Source: Burkholderia vietnamiensis LMG 10929
Lineage (GTDB): Bacteria; Pseudomonadota; Gammaproteobacteria; Burkholderiales; Burkholderiaceae
Assembly (NCBI RefSeq): GCF_000959445.1
Contig: NZ_CP009629.1
Coordinates: 38,621-102,620 of the forward strand
Direction: 5' to 3'
DNA length: 64,000 bases
Shown: positions 1 to 7,075 of the stretch, piece after piece
How the letters are laid out: each line of letters begins with the position of its first letter
How positions within the stretch are numbered: the stretch's first letter is position 1
Translations under genes and position numbers: made by a program
The notes under the pieces: model-generated
The model's database searches: none
What the model was told of the DNA's origin: nothing
What the model saw: the letters and a program-made list of their open reading frames with translations, nothing else

Positions 1-104
1 CTATGACCATTGATGGCAGCTGACATCTCATTTCGTTCGCGGCATGTTGCCCAGTAGTCGCCGTCGGGCAATAAGTCCGGATCTGGGCGCCCTGATTTCG
101 TCAC
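1..104 (-). CDS. partial unknown protein, runs off window edge
   Basis: An open frame begins with GTG at 104, preceded by a weak GGAAAAC ribosome-binding site, and continues to base 1 without a stop (34 codons seen). It starts 12 bases after the stop of the upstream gene, so it is probably the last visible member of the same minus-strand operon. The visible part is charged and hydrophilic, with no recognisable motif. I do not recognise the product. Confidence 0.4.
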   Translation of the reverse strand, partial: MTKSGRPDPDLLPDGDYWATCRERNEMSAAINGH

Positions 105-116
105 GATGTTTTCCGA

Positions 117-353
117 TCAGCCGTTAATAATCCACCGCCGAAGCTGGAGAAGCCCCGAGACCTCGTTTCCATTCGGCAATTCGACAACAGGGCCGGAGTT
201 CATCGACATCGGGAGGCCAGGAGGAATCCTTGCAAGTTCGCCCGCAACCTTCGCGATAAAGTTGACCTTGTCACCGTCCTCGAAGATGACCTGCGCGTTT
301 GCGCCTCGTCCAATCTTGAATTTGTACGTATTCATCTCGTTATTTTCCGTCAT
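117..353 (-). CDS. unknown small protein, 78 aa
   Basis: This 78-residue protein overlaps the stop of the preceding gene by 4 bases (ATGA), typical of translational coupling. It begins MTENNEMNTYKFKIGRG and contains a short beta-rich region ending LLQLRRWIING. There is no signal peptide, membrane segment or known motif. It belongs to the minus-strand run 1819-1 that starts with the toxin-antitoxin pair. Function unknown; the overlap and reading-frame quality support it being a real gene. Confidence 0.55.
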   Translation of the reverse strand: MTENNEMNTYKFKIGRGANAQVIFEDGDKVNFIAKVAGELARIPPGLPMSMNSGPVVELPNGNEVSGLLQLRRWIING

Positions 354-973
354 TTCTTGGCGTAGTACAGCACCGAATAGATCTCTCGATGTCGCTCGTA
401 CAATCGTTGCGCCAATTCACCATCGTCAGCAACCTTTGCAATTCCTAGCGCGCCGAGGTACGAAAGCATTGCCATCGAGTCGATCAGCTTGCTCGTGTGC
501 TCGTCCGTGAAGCTTTGCCGAATCTCATCCTTGATCGCACGCGCCTTGACCTGTACTGCACCTCCGTGGGTAAAAGCGCACATCGATCGCCATGCCTGAT
601 CCTTGACACTACGTATGATTTCACCCGCCTGTCCAAGTGTTCCCGCGAGGTCGGTCGTAAGCTGATGCATCTTCGGTGGCTCACCGCCCTGAACAAACTT
701 CTCAAGTTCTTCGTCGCTTGCGCAGTCGAAGTACCAGTTTGCGCGGACGTAAGCTTCGAATTGCGGCCGATACAGTGCGAACGCTGAACCTCGAACATCA
801 TTTTCAACCAGCACATGTCCCGCGAGGTGGTGCTCAATGCAGAGGTGGTGAAGCGCGACGGCCACACGGGCGCGTAACGTCGTCTTGAACTCGACGCCAT
901 TGACGAGCTTCGCGCAAGCATCCATCCATGCGTTAGACCGTTTGACGGCCTTTTTTAGTGTCTCTTCGCGCAT
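350..973 (-). CDS. unknown protein, 207 aa (possible DUF6988-like)
   Basis: The protein is soluble and largely helical by composition. The conserved-looking core holds LAGHVLVENDVRGSAFALY and YRPQFEAYVRANWYFDCA, then AFTHGGAVQV. That pattern (buried Arg/His, 'RPxxExxxRAxW') recalls uncharacterised families such as DUF6988/DUF5677, which sometimes neighbour defence genes; this is memory-based and not checked. The start ATG at 973 has CGGAAAA upstream. It sits 15 bases after the membrane protein gene and overlaps the next gene by 4 bases, so these are co-transcribed. No catalytic motif is evident. Confidence 0.55.
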   Translation of the reverse strand: MREETLKKAVKRSNAWMDACAKLVNGVEFKTTLRARVAVALHHLCIEHHLAGHVLVENDVRGSAFALYRPQFEAYVRANWYFDCASDEELEKFVQGGEPPKMHQLTTDLAGTLGQAGEIIRSVKDQAWRSMCAFTHGGAVQVKARAIKDEIRQSFTDEHTSKLIDSMAMLSYLGALGIAKVADDGELAQRLYERHREIYSVLYYAKK

Positions 974-988
974 CGTTTTCCGAGTCTG

Positions 989-1198
989 TTAGCGCGGACG
1001 TGCGCCCTTCTTGTCGATCACCCAACCGCGCTTGTCTTCCCGCGAAAGCGGCAACTCACGCATCCCCGGAAACCGCGCACGCATCATCGCGCGAGCCTCA
1101 CGGTCGATTCGCCACTTACGAAACATGGGACGCGCAAACGGCCATACGATCAGCGCGGCCACGATGGCGACGATGGCGACGAAAATAATCGGTTCCAT
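989..1198 (-). CDS. small single-pass membrane protein, 69 aa
   Basis: The N-terminal 20 or so residues are hydrophobic (PIIFVAIVAIVAALIVW) and form one clear membrane segment. A basic cytoplasmic tail follows (FRKWRIDREARAMMRARF). The gene starts 7 bases after the toxin stop codon and precedes the 207-residue unknown gene by 15 bases, so it is probably in one operon with them. No family was recognised. A small membrane partner in a defence or toxin locus is possible but only inferred from position. Confidence 0.5.
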   Translation of the reverse strand: MEPIIFVAIVAIVAALIVWPFARPMFRKWRIDREARAMMRARFPGMRELPLSREDKRGWVIDKKGARPR

Positions 1199-1205
1199 AG
1201 TTTTC

Positions 1206-1586
1206 CTACACGGCGATGACGAGTTCGGTGTACTTCGACAGATGGCCGTCCGAAGTTACCAACCGCAACGGCTCCGACATTGCCTGCGCAACCAGCAGTC
1301 GGTCAAACGGATCGCGGTGAATGTCAGGCAGATTTCGAACCAACGCTGCGTGAACTGCCCGTACTGGCAGTTCCAAGAATCCGCTGGCTGCAATCTCTGA
1401 GACGAGCAGATCGACGTCGGCCTCGAGTTTGCCTAGACCGACCTTGATCGAGGCCTCCCAAATGCTAGCGCCGCTTACAAATACTTCGTCGGCTTCCAGA
1501 ATCAGCGTGCGCGCCGCTTTGGTCAGCTTGCGGTCGTCCATGACGGACCAGAGGTAGATGTGCGTATCAAGAAGCAGACGCATCAA
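1206..1586 (-). CDS. vapC: PIN-domain ribonuclease toxin (VapC family)
   Basis: A 126-residue single-domain PIN protein of normal length for VapC. The acidic residues expected to bind divalent metal are visible: Asp in LLLDTHIYLW near residue 7, Glu in SIWEASIKVG near 44, Asp in IHRDPFDRLLVAQA near 93-96 and Asp in TSDGHLSKY near 112. Such toxins cleave RNA and are neutralised by the upstream antitoxin. The start overlaps the antitoxin stop by 4 bases (ATGA). This type, with a Phd-like antitoxin and an LLLDTH start, is common in proteobacteria. The RNA target cannot be inferred. Confidence 0.9.
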   Translation of the reverse strand: MMRLLLDTHIYLWSVMDDRKLTKAARTLILEADEVFVSGASIWEASIKVGLGKLEADVDLLVSEIAASGFLELPVRAVHAALVRNLPDIHRDPFDRLLVAQAMSEPLRLVTSDGHLSKYTELVIAV

Positions 1587-1819
1587 CGACCCTCGAATGC
1601 TGCGATCAGATCATCGGGGAGCGGCGCATCGAAGTCATCCCGAATACGGACCTTGCCCTTGAGGCCACCGAAGCGCCGCGTGACCTTCGTCTTCTCGATT
1701 GGCACCAGTCGGGCGGTCGGCTTACCGGCCTTAGCGATGACGATTTCCTCGCCGGCGGCGGCGGCATCGACCAGCCGCGAAAACTGCGTTTTCGCTTCAT
1801 GAATATTGACGGTCTGCAT
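1583..1819 (-). CDS. Phd/YefM-type antitoxin
   Basis: A 78-residue antitoxin beginning MQTVNIHEAKTQFSRLVDAA, the signature N-terminus of Phd/YefM antitoxins (beta strand plus helix that dimerises and binds DNA), followed by GEEIVIAKAGKPTARLVP. The C-terminal part (residues 50-78) should be the flexible toxin-binding tail. ATG at 1819 has an AGGAG site 6 bases upstream. A 10-bp inverted repeat overlaps this leader (1830-1856) and fits autorepression by the antitoxin or its complex with VapC. On a plasmid the pair would act as post-segregational stabilisation. Confidence 0.9.
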   Translation of the reverse strand: MQTVNIHEAKTQFSRLVDAAAAGEEIVIAKAGKPTARLVPIEKTKVTRRFGGLKGKVRIRDDFDAPLPDDLIAAFEGR

Positions 1820-1829
1820 AACTACTCCT

Positions 1830-1856
1830 AGTGGACTAAGCCCATGTTAGTCCACT
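1830..1856. promoter_or_regulatory. inverted-repeat operator of the toxin-antitoxin operon
   Basis: Perfect 10-bp arms AGTGGACTAA (1830-1839) and TTAGTCCACT (1847-1856) are separated by 7 bases. The repeat lies directly upstream of the antitoxin ribosome-binding site, the usual place for a Phd/VapC autorepression site. Binding by the antitoxin is inferred. Confidence 0.7.
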
Positions 1857-2093
1857 GGCTCGCACCGGTCAAGCGGCAATCGCCTGTCAATGAATAACGG
1901 CACAAACACACGAGGCTTGAACTGCACTGCGTCTCGGAATACGCGCGCTCGTCGGCTTGTTCAGAGGGAGTCTGGGGCCATCGGACCCAAAATGCGCGTG
2001 TGTGGGCCGTGTTCGCTCATGTCCTCGGAAAACTCGGCGCGGCGCTGAGTTTCTATTACCATTTCGCTCTATTGCAATAACTCGTGCACGATC

Positions 2094-2420
2094 GTGACGA
2101 CCGAACTACAAGACCTACAGGCTCAGCTTCGCGACTTGAATATTCGACTCGCGGACGTGAAGAAGGACGAGAAGCAGGCGTATTTGGCCGGCGTCCAGGC
2201 GCGCGTTGCGCTCTACGGCATCACCGAAGATGAACTGCTACGCGCGGCCGGCTTCCGGAAAGCGCGCAAACGGCAGGCGCAAGCGAAGTACTACGACCCC
2301 TCCTCGGGTAAGCAATGGTCGGGATTAGGCCCGCGACCGAGATGGCTGGAAGGCAAGAATCTCGACGACTACCTGATTGAGCGCGCTGCGAAACCGTGGT
2401 GGCCCGGAGAGGACGCCTGA
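2094..2420 (+). CDS. H-NS family nucleoid protein
   Basis: A 108-residue protein with a GTG start. Residues 1-55 form a charged coiled-coil oligomerisation segment (LQAQLRDLNIRLADVKKDEK). The C-terminal DNA-binding region carries YYDPSSGKQWSGLGPRPRWL, the beta-proteobacterial H-NS signature in which the AT-hook-like loop is degenerate (GLGPRP). Such proteins silence AT-rich horizontally acquired DNA. It lies upstream of the SRAP and imu genes on the same strand. The 237 bases before it contain no other gene. A second, different H-NS-like gene lies at 19541-19831. Confidence 0.85.
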   Translation: MTTELQDLQAQLRDLNIRLADVKKDEKQAYLAGVQARVALYGITEDELLRAAGFRKARKRQAQAKYYDPSSGKQWSGLGPRPRWLEGKNLDDYLIERAAKPWWPGEDA

Positions 2421-2547
2421 GAGCTCATCCTCGGGGCGATCTTGGCCGAAGAATGTTCGATCGTCGGCCGAGCGTTGCGGCGGTGTTGGGGCCATGCCCA
2501 AGACTTGCGTTACCCTGTCCCTGAACGGTTGCTTATGGGGCACGGCA

Positions 2548-3459
2548 ATGTGCTATTCCGCAAAGATCCAAGCCAACTATCGGGAGTACGTCCGACGCTA
2601 CGGCGCCGACATGGACATCGAGACGTTCAGGCGCCTCTTTTTCGCGCGCGCATCCGGGGCCGACATCAAGATGCCGAAAGCGGTCGACGCCGCGTTCGCA
2701 GGTGTCGACGAAGAGATCACTGCCGCGATCGCCGCGTATCGGAGCCAGTGGACACGAAAGCTCGAGACCGATCTGTTCGAGCAGCGAGCGCGGCTCGTCG
2801 CGGCCGAGAAGAAGCTCGCCGTAAAGATCACGAGGAAGGGCAGCGAGGACGTTCGGATCGCCACGAACAAGATCGATGCGGCAACGCGCGGGCTCGACCA
2901 TCTTCGCCGGCAGGACCTGCAGGAGCGTGATTCGCGCATCTTCCCTGGCTGGTATGCGCCCGTGCTGATCGAACTCGACGGCAAGCGCTTGGTCGTGCCC
3001 ATGCGATATCGCTGTCGGATACCGGGTTGGACCGAGGCGGACGAAAAGCAAAAGCCTGGTTGTTACAACGCAAGAAAAACGAGCCTCGCCACAGTCTGGC
3101 GCCAGGTGTTTGGCTTCACGCACGGCATCGTGCTCGCCGACACGTTCTTCGAGCACGTTGAGCGAGCCGGGAAGGACGTCATCCTGCGTTTCGATCCAAC
3201 GCCACCGCAGCCGATGCAGCTCGCGTGCTTGTGGACGCGCACCGAGATTCCCGGTGCCGATGACCTTTGGTCGTTTGCGGCCATCACCGACGATCCGCCG
3301 CCCGAAGTCGCGGCCGCAGGGCACGACCGGTGTGTGATTCCGCTGAAATCCTCGAACGTCGACGCGTGGCTGGCGCCGGATCCATCGCGGCGTGCTCAGC
3401 TGCGCGATATCCTAGCCGACCACGAGCGGCCGTACTACGAGCACCAGCTCGCAGCGTAA
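2548..3459 (+). CDS. SRAP domain protein (YedK/HMCES family)
   Basis: The SRAP family forms a covalent thiazolidine link to abasic sites in single-stranded DNA through Cys2. Starting at the ATG at 2548 gives MCYSAKIQANY, placing the catalytic Cys at position 2; this decides the start although the frame is open further upstream. A GGGG site sits 7 bases before it. Other family residues are visible: Asn174 in YNARKTS, Glu202 in DTFFEHVE and His259 in GHDRCVIPL. At 303 residues it is longer than typical (~220), with an extra helical, charged insert at about 50-130. It precedes the SOS box and imu cassette, fitting damage tolerance. Confidence 0.88.
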   Translation: MCYSAKIQANYREYVRRYGADMDIETFRRLFFARASGADIKMPKAVDAAFAGVDEEITAAIAAYRSQWTRKLETDLFEQRARLVAAEKKLAVKITRKGSEDVRIATNKIDAATRGLDHLRRQDLQERDSRIFPGWYAPVLIELDGKRLVVPMRYRCRIPGWTEADEKQKPGCYNARKTSLATVWRQVFGFTHGIVLADTFFEHVERAGKDVILRFDPTPPQPMQLACLWTRTEIPGADDLWSFAAITDDPPPEVAAAGHDRCVIPLKSSNVDAWLAPDPSRRAQLRDILADHERPYYEHQLAA

Positions 3460-3494
3460 ACGCAGGGGTTGGAGGGTCGGTTATCTCTGGCATA

Positions 3495-3514
3495 TACTGT
3501 ACAAACATACAGTT
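3495..3514. promoter_or_regulatory. LexA-binding SOS box
   Basis: TACTGTACAAACATACAGTT contains CTGT-N8-ACAG, matching the LexA consensus of E. coli and beta-proteobacteria. It lies 20 bases upstream of the imuA ATG and after the SRAP stop. It indicates DNA-damage induction of imuA and, originally, the whole imuA-imuB-dnaE2 operon. Repression by host LexA is inferred because no lexA gene is in the window. Confidence 0.9.
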
Positions 3515-3533
3515 ATTTTGCGTAACCGACCCC

Positions 3534-4301
3534 ATGCATCCCGCCCTCGCCCACCCTGAAGTCATCCACCCGGCGCTCTGGCGAGCCAGCCAGCTGGCTC
3601 GCTCGAGCGTGCGCGGCGTCGACACGGGCCATCCGGAACTGACGGCCGAACTGCCCGGCGGCGGCTGGCCGGCCGGCGCGCTGATCGAATTGCTCGCGCC
3701 GCAGCCTGGAATCGGGGAGTTGCGGTTGCTGGCGCCAGTGCTCGCGCGCGCGGCCGGCAAGCCGATCATGCTGATCCAGCCGCCTCATGCGCTGCAACCG
3801 TTGGCGCTCGCGTATTGGGGCATCGACCCGTCCGGCTTCGTGACGCTGGCGGCGCCGCGCACGGCTGACGCGTTATGGGCCGCCGACCAGGCGCTGCGGG
3901 CCGGCACGTGTGCCGCCGTGCTGCTCTGGCAGCAGCACGTGCGCGCGGACGCGCTGCGCCGCCTGAATCTGGCCGCGCAGAACGGCTCGGCGTTGTTTTT
4001 CCTGTTCCGGCCGGCGGCCGCCGCCCGCGATCCGTCGCCGGCGCCGCTACGGCTCGCGCTCGCGCCCAAGCGCGACGGTGTCGACGTCACGTTCCTGAAG
4101 CGCCGCGGATTGGTGCGCGATACGCCGTTGTTCGTTCCCTTGTCCCCCTCGCCGATTTTGTTGAACCGCCATGCAAGTCTTTATATGAACGCCTCCCGTT
4201 TGAGCAGGTTCTCGAGCGCTCCGACTGACAGGATGGGCTGCAGCTTTATATCCGGCCTCAATGCAGCTGAAGTCGCTGCGGGCCCCGATGATATCCGCTG
4301 A
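3534..4301 (+). CDS. imuA: ImuA, RecA-like mutasome protein; C-terminus replaced by IS sequence
   Basis: ImuA is an SOS-induced accessory protein of translesion synthesis with ImuB and DnaE2. The start at 3534 gives MHPALAHPEVIHPALWRASQ, the usual beta-proteobacterial N-terminus. RecA-like features follow (GGGWPAGALIELLA, ELRLLAPVLARAA, AAVLLWQQHVRADALRRL) up to DTPLFVPLSPSPILLNRHAS. At about 4178 the native sequence ends and the frame runs on into the insertion element for about 41 foreign residues. The original last 24 or so codons lie beyond the element (to the TGA at 5668-5670). Whether the altered protein works is unknown. Confidence 0.88.
   Translation: MHPALAHPEVIHPALWRASQLARSSVRGVDTGHPELTAELPGGGWPAGALIELLAPQPGIGELRLLAPVLARAAGKPIMLIQPPHALQPLALAYWGIDPSGFVTLAAPRTADALWAADQALRAGTCAAVLLWQQHVRADALRRLNLAAQNGSALFFLFRPAAAARDPSPAPLRLALAPKRDGVDVTFLKRRGLVRDTPLFVPLSPSPILLNRHASLYMNASRLSRFSSAPTDRMGCSFISGLNAAEVAAGPDDIR
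4184..4197 (+). repeat. IS subterminal inverted repeat, left copy
   Basis: TATGAACGCCTCCC is the exact reverse complement of 5581-5594. It marks the end of the element distal to the transposase start. Confidence 0.85.
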
Positions 4302-4431
4302 CTCGCACCTCATTTGGATCACGAACTTGAAGTTCTGACTTGCATCCAGGTTTCGCGAGTCCCGGTCCTACCTGTAGCGTCATCACGTTCAATTGCCTGC
4401 GCAACCTTGGGACGTTCCTCCCTGCAAAGCT
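4198..4431 (-). ncRNA. candidate bridge/seek RNA region of the IS1111-like element
   Basis: IS110-family elements encode a guide RNA in their noncoding end; in the IS1111 subgroup it lies downstream of the transposase gene. Here that is the 234 bases between the transposase stop and the left repeat. It has no credible protein frame of its own on the minus strand. I have not folded it and cannot mark the guide loops, so this is a position-based inference. Confidence 0.4.
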
Positions 4432-5475
4432 TTATGCCGCTGAAGGCTCTACGTGCCCATGCAATCCACCACTGCGAAAGTCCCGCTCGTACGGACGTCC
4501 GTGGGCAAGTACAGCCCAAATCACTCTGGCGATCTTGTTTGCGATCGCAACCACGACGACGTTCGGTGGCCGGCGCATCCTGAGCTGATCGATCCACTTC
4601 CCGGGGTCCTTAGCGTGTACGAGCACGCTTCGCGCGCAGTGGATCAGCAGCGTCCTGAGATAAGAATCTCCACGTTTGCTGATGCCATGGAGAAGAACCT
4701 TGCCTCCGGAGCCGGATTGCCGCGGAACCAACCCCAGATACGCTGCGAATTCCCGTCCAGACCGGAATGCTCGGGGATCGCCAATCGTCGCTACCGCGGC
4801 CGTTGCCGTCAGCACACCGACACCTGGAATCTCGGCAAGCCTGCCGCTCGACGGGTCCGCGCGCATCCACATCTGAAGCCTGCGCTCGATCACACCTATT
4901 TGCTCATCGAGCTTAACCAGGTTGTTCCATTGTTCCCGCAGTGTCTCGATCAACATCGTAGGAAGGCGGTTTGCAAGGCGTGCGAGTACATCTGGAATGG
5001 CGCTGTCGAGTCCCTTGCGACTTCGGCTCATGACTTCTCCGTATTCGGTCAAAAGCCCGCGGAGCGAATTGATCTGCATCGTTCGCATCTTCACCAGTTG
5101 CTGTCGCATCCGGTGCATCGCAAGGACCGCCTGCTGACCTTCGGTCTTAATCGCGACGCCCTTTCCAGGTTGTTGTACTGCAAGCCAGATTGCGCGCGCA
5201 TCGGCCGAGTCGTTTTTGTTGCCGATATTGAATGCCTTCACGAAGCGCCCGGGCATCAGTCGAACATCATGCCCCATTTCCATGAGGCGCCTCGCCCAGT
5301 GCTGGGCTCCGCCACAGGCCTCCATGCCGATCAGGCACGGATTTCTATTCGCGAAGTAGTCGAGGAAAGCAGAACGCTTTATCGCCTTGTTCACGGTAGC
5401 GCCTGTGTTCTCGTCCAGGTGATGCACCTGAAAAACCGATTTCGCAATATCGACGCCGACTGGTATGCGGTTCAT
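4432..5475 (-). CDS. IS110/IS1111-family DEDD transposase
   Basis: The start is set at the ATG at 5475 (MNRIPVGVDIAKSVFQVH) because ACAGGAG lies 8 bases upstream; an in-frame extension to 5544 lacks such a site. The 347-residue protein has the DEDD N-terminal domain (GVDIAK, MEACGGAQHWARRL, NKNDSADARAI) and the C-terminal transposase_20 domain (IPGVGVLTATAAVATIGD, FAAYLGLVPRQSGSGGK). It recombines through a circular intermediate guided by an element-encoded RNA. The frame is intact, so the element may be active. Confidence 0.93.
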   Translation of the reverse strand: MNRIPVGVDIAKSVFQVHHLDENTGATVNKAIKRSAFLDYFANRNPCLIGMEACGGAQHWARRLMEMGHDVRLMPGRFVKAFNIGNKNDSADARAIWLAVQQPGKGVAIKTEGQQAVLAMHRMRQQLVKMRTMQINSLRGLLTEYGEVMSRSRKGLDSAIPDVLARLANRLPTMLIETLREQWNNLVKLDEQIGVIERRLQMWMRADPSSGRLAEIPGVGVLTATAAVATIGDPRAFRSGREFAAYLGLVPRQSGSGGKVLLHGISKRGDSYLRTLLIHCARSVLVHAKDPGKWIDQLRMRRPPNVVVVAIANKIARVIWAVLAHGRPYERDFRSGGLHGHVEPSAA

Positions 5476-5530
5476 CGCGAAGCTCCTGTAAGGGCCACGG
5501 GGGACATCATCATCGCTGATTTCACGCGCC

Positions 5531-7069
5531 ATGGATCCCGACACCTATGACACCCCACCGACGGCGGATGGACGATGGGTGGGAGGCGTTCATACCATTT
5601 GGATCGGCGTGCATCTGCCGCACCTCAACCTCGAAGTGTTCCGGCCGCGATCGCCGGCGCCGTCGTCTGACGATGCGCGCGGGCTCGTCGTGCTCGAGGG
5701 CGGCCGCGTCGTGGCGCTCGATCGCGCCGCGCGTGCGCTCGGCGTGGTCGCCGGCATGCGCCGCGGTGGCGTGCTGTCCCTCGCGCCAGACGCGCAGATC
5801 CGCGAGCGCGACGCCGCGCGCGAGCGCGAGCTCGTGCTGGGGGTTGCTTATGCGCTCCTGCAGTTCACACCAAGCGTCGTCGACGCCGACGAAGCCGTGG
5901 TGGTGCTCGACGTGACGGCGAGCCTGCGCCTCTTTCACGGCATCCGCGCGCTGCGCCAGCGCGTGCGCGACGTCGTCGCATCGTTCGGAGTCACCGCGGC
6001 GATATCGGTCGCTTCGTCGGGGCCGGCCGCGTGGATGGTCGCGCGCGGGCTGCGCGGCGGCCTTGCGCTGTCCGCGCGATCGCTGCGCCACGCGCTCGCG
6101 CGCGTGCCGCTCGTCGTGGCGCCGGACGCGCGGCGCTATGCGAACTGGTTTGAAGATCTCGGCTGCGAAACGCTCGCCGATCTGCAGCGCTTGCCGCGCG
6201 CTGGGTTGAAGAAGCGATGCGGCACGCAACTGCTCGACTGGCTCGACCAGGTCGCCGGCACCGCGCCGGCCGCCTACGACTGGCTTGAGATGCCGCCGTC
6301 GTTCGACACGCGCGTCGAGCTAATGGATCGCGTCGAGCACGCCGAGGCGCTGCTGTTCGTCGCGCGCCGGCTGATCCTGCAGCTGACCGGCTGGCTCACC
6401 GCTAAGCAGTTGGACGTCGCCGCGTTCGCACTGCTGCTCGAGCACGAGCGCGGGCGGGACGCGATCGCGCCGACCGAGATCGAAATCGCGTTGGGCGCCC
6501 CTACCCGCTTCGAGGAACACCTCACGCGGCTCGTCAAGGAGCGGCTCGGCCACGTCGAGCTCGCCGGGCCAGTGATTGCCGTGCGCCTGGTCGCCCGCAG
6601 CGTGCAGGAAGCGGCCGCGCCGAGCGACTCGCTGTTTCCCGAGCCGGGTGGCACGCCGCAGGATCACGCACGGCTACTCGAACTGCTGACGGCGCGGCTC
6701 GGCTCCGAGAACGTACTCGTCGCGGCTCCCATGGCCGACTACCGTCCCGAGCCGGCCGCCCGATGGGTGCCGATGCGCGACGCGCCGAAGCCGTCGCCGC
6801 TGCCGTCGGACCTGCCGCGTCCTGCCTGGCTGCTTGCCAAGCCTGTGCCCCTGCTCACACGCGAGCATCGCCCGTTCTACGGCACGCCGCTGCGCATTGT
6901 GTCGCCTGGTGAGCGCATTGAAGGTGGCTGGCAGGATGGGCAGACCGTGACGCGCGACTACTTCGTCGCCGAGGACGACAACGGCATCTGCTACTGGATC
7001 TACAAGGAGCGGCCGACGGCCAGCGACGAGAGCGAAGCGCGCTTCTTCCTCCACGGCTTGTTCGGGTGA
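5531..7069 (+). CDS. imuB: ImuB, Y-family polymerase-like protein, 5' end remade by IS insertion
   Basis: ImuB is a catalytically dead Y-family homologue that bridges ImuA, DnaE2 and the beta clamp. The native body begins at WIGVHLPHLNLEVF (TGG at 5600). The present ATG at 5531, or a GTG at 5579, lies inside the IS and adds foreign residues. The ancestral ATG is at 4171, beyond the element. The polymerase acidic motifs are replaced (VVLDVTASLRLFHG where active enzymes have an SxDE motif), as expected for ImuB. SDSLFPEPGG at about 365-374 resembles the clamp-binding region. dnaE2 follows after 6 bases. Expression now depends on a promoter reading out of the IS. Confidence 0.88.
   Translation: MDPDTYDTPPTADGRWVGGVHTIWIGVHLPHLNLEVFRPRSPAPSSDDARGLVVLEGGRVVALDRAARALGVVAGMRRGGVLSLAPDAQIRERDAARERELVLGVAYALLQFTPSVVDADEAVVVLDVTASLRLFHGIRALRQRVRDVVASFGVTAAISVASSGPAAWMVARGLRGGLALSARSLRHALARVPLVVAPDARRYANWFEDLGCETLADLQRLPRAGLKKRCGTQLLDWLDQVAGTAPAAYDWLEMPPSFDTRVELMDRVEHAEALLFVARRLILQLTGWLTAKQLDVAAFALLLEHERGRDAIAPTEIEIALGAPTRFEEHLTRLVKERLGHVELAGPVIAVRLVARSVQEAAAPSDSLFPEPGGTPQDHARLLELLTARLGSENVLVAAPMADYRPEPAARWVPMRDAPKPSPLPSDLPRPAWLLAKPVPLLTREHRPFYGTPLRIVSPGERIEGGWQDGQTVTRDYFVAEDDNGICYWIYKERPTASDESEARFFLHGLFG
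5581..5594 (-). repeat. IS subterminal inverted repeat, right copy
   Basis: GGGAGGCGTTCATA is the exact reverse complement of 4184-4197. It lies inside the frame now read as the start of ImuB. Confidence 0.85.
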
Positions 7070-7075
7070 CCCGTC

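Larger units (their letters stand above)
4180..5599 (-). mobile_element. IS110-family element, IS1111-like subgroup, in the imuA/imuB overlap
   Basis: About 1.42 kb carrying a DEDD transposase on the minus strand and 14-bp subterminal inverted repeats (4184-4197 and 5581-5594) with 4-5 bases outside each, a feature of the IS1111 subgroup. Ends are inferred: joining 4178 to 5599/5600 restores both an imuB start (ATG CAA GTN TGG) and an imuA tail (..HASLDRRASA..). No target duplication is evident, as expected for IS110 elements. The noncoding stretch is longer on the transposase's 3' side (about 250 bases) than its 5' side. Confidence 0.88.

Noticed and set aside
4453..5550. A long plus-strand frame opposite the IS transposase.
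   Set aside because: It is the antisense of the DEDD transposase; its composition (Cys/His/Arg-rich) is typical of a shadow frame in GC-rich DNA.
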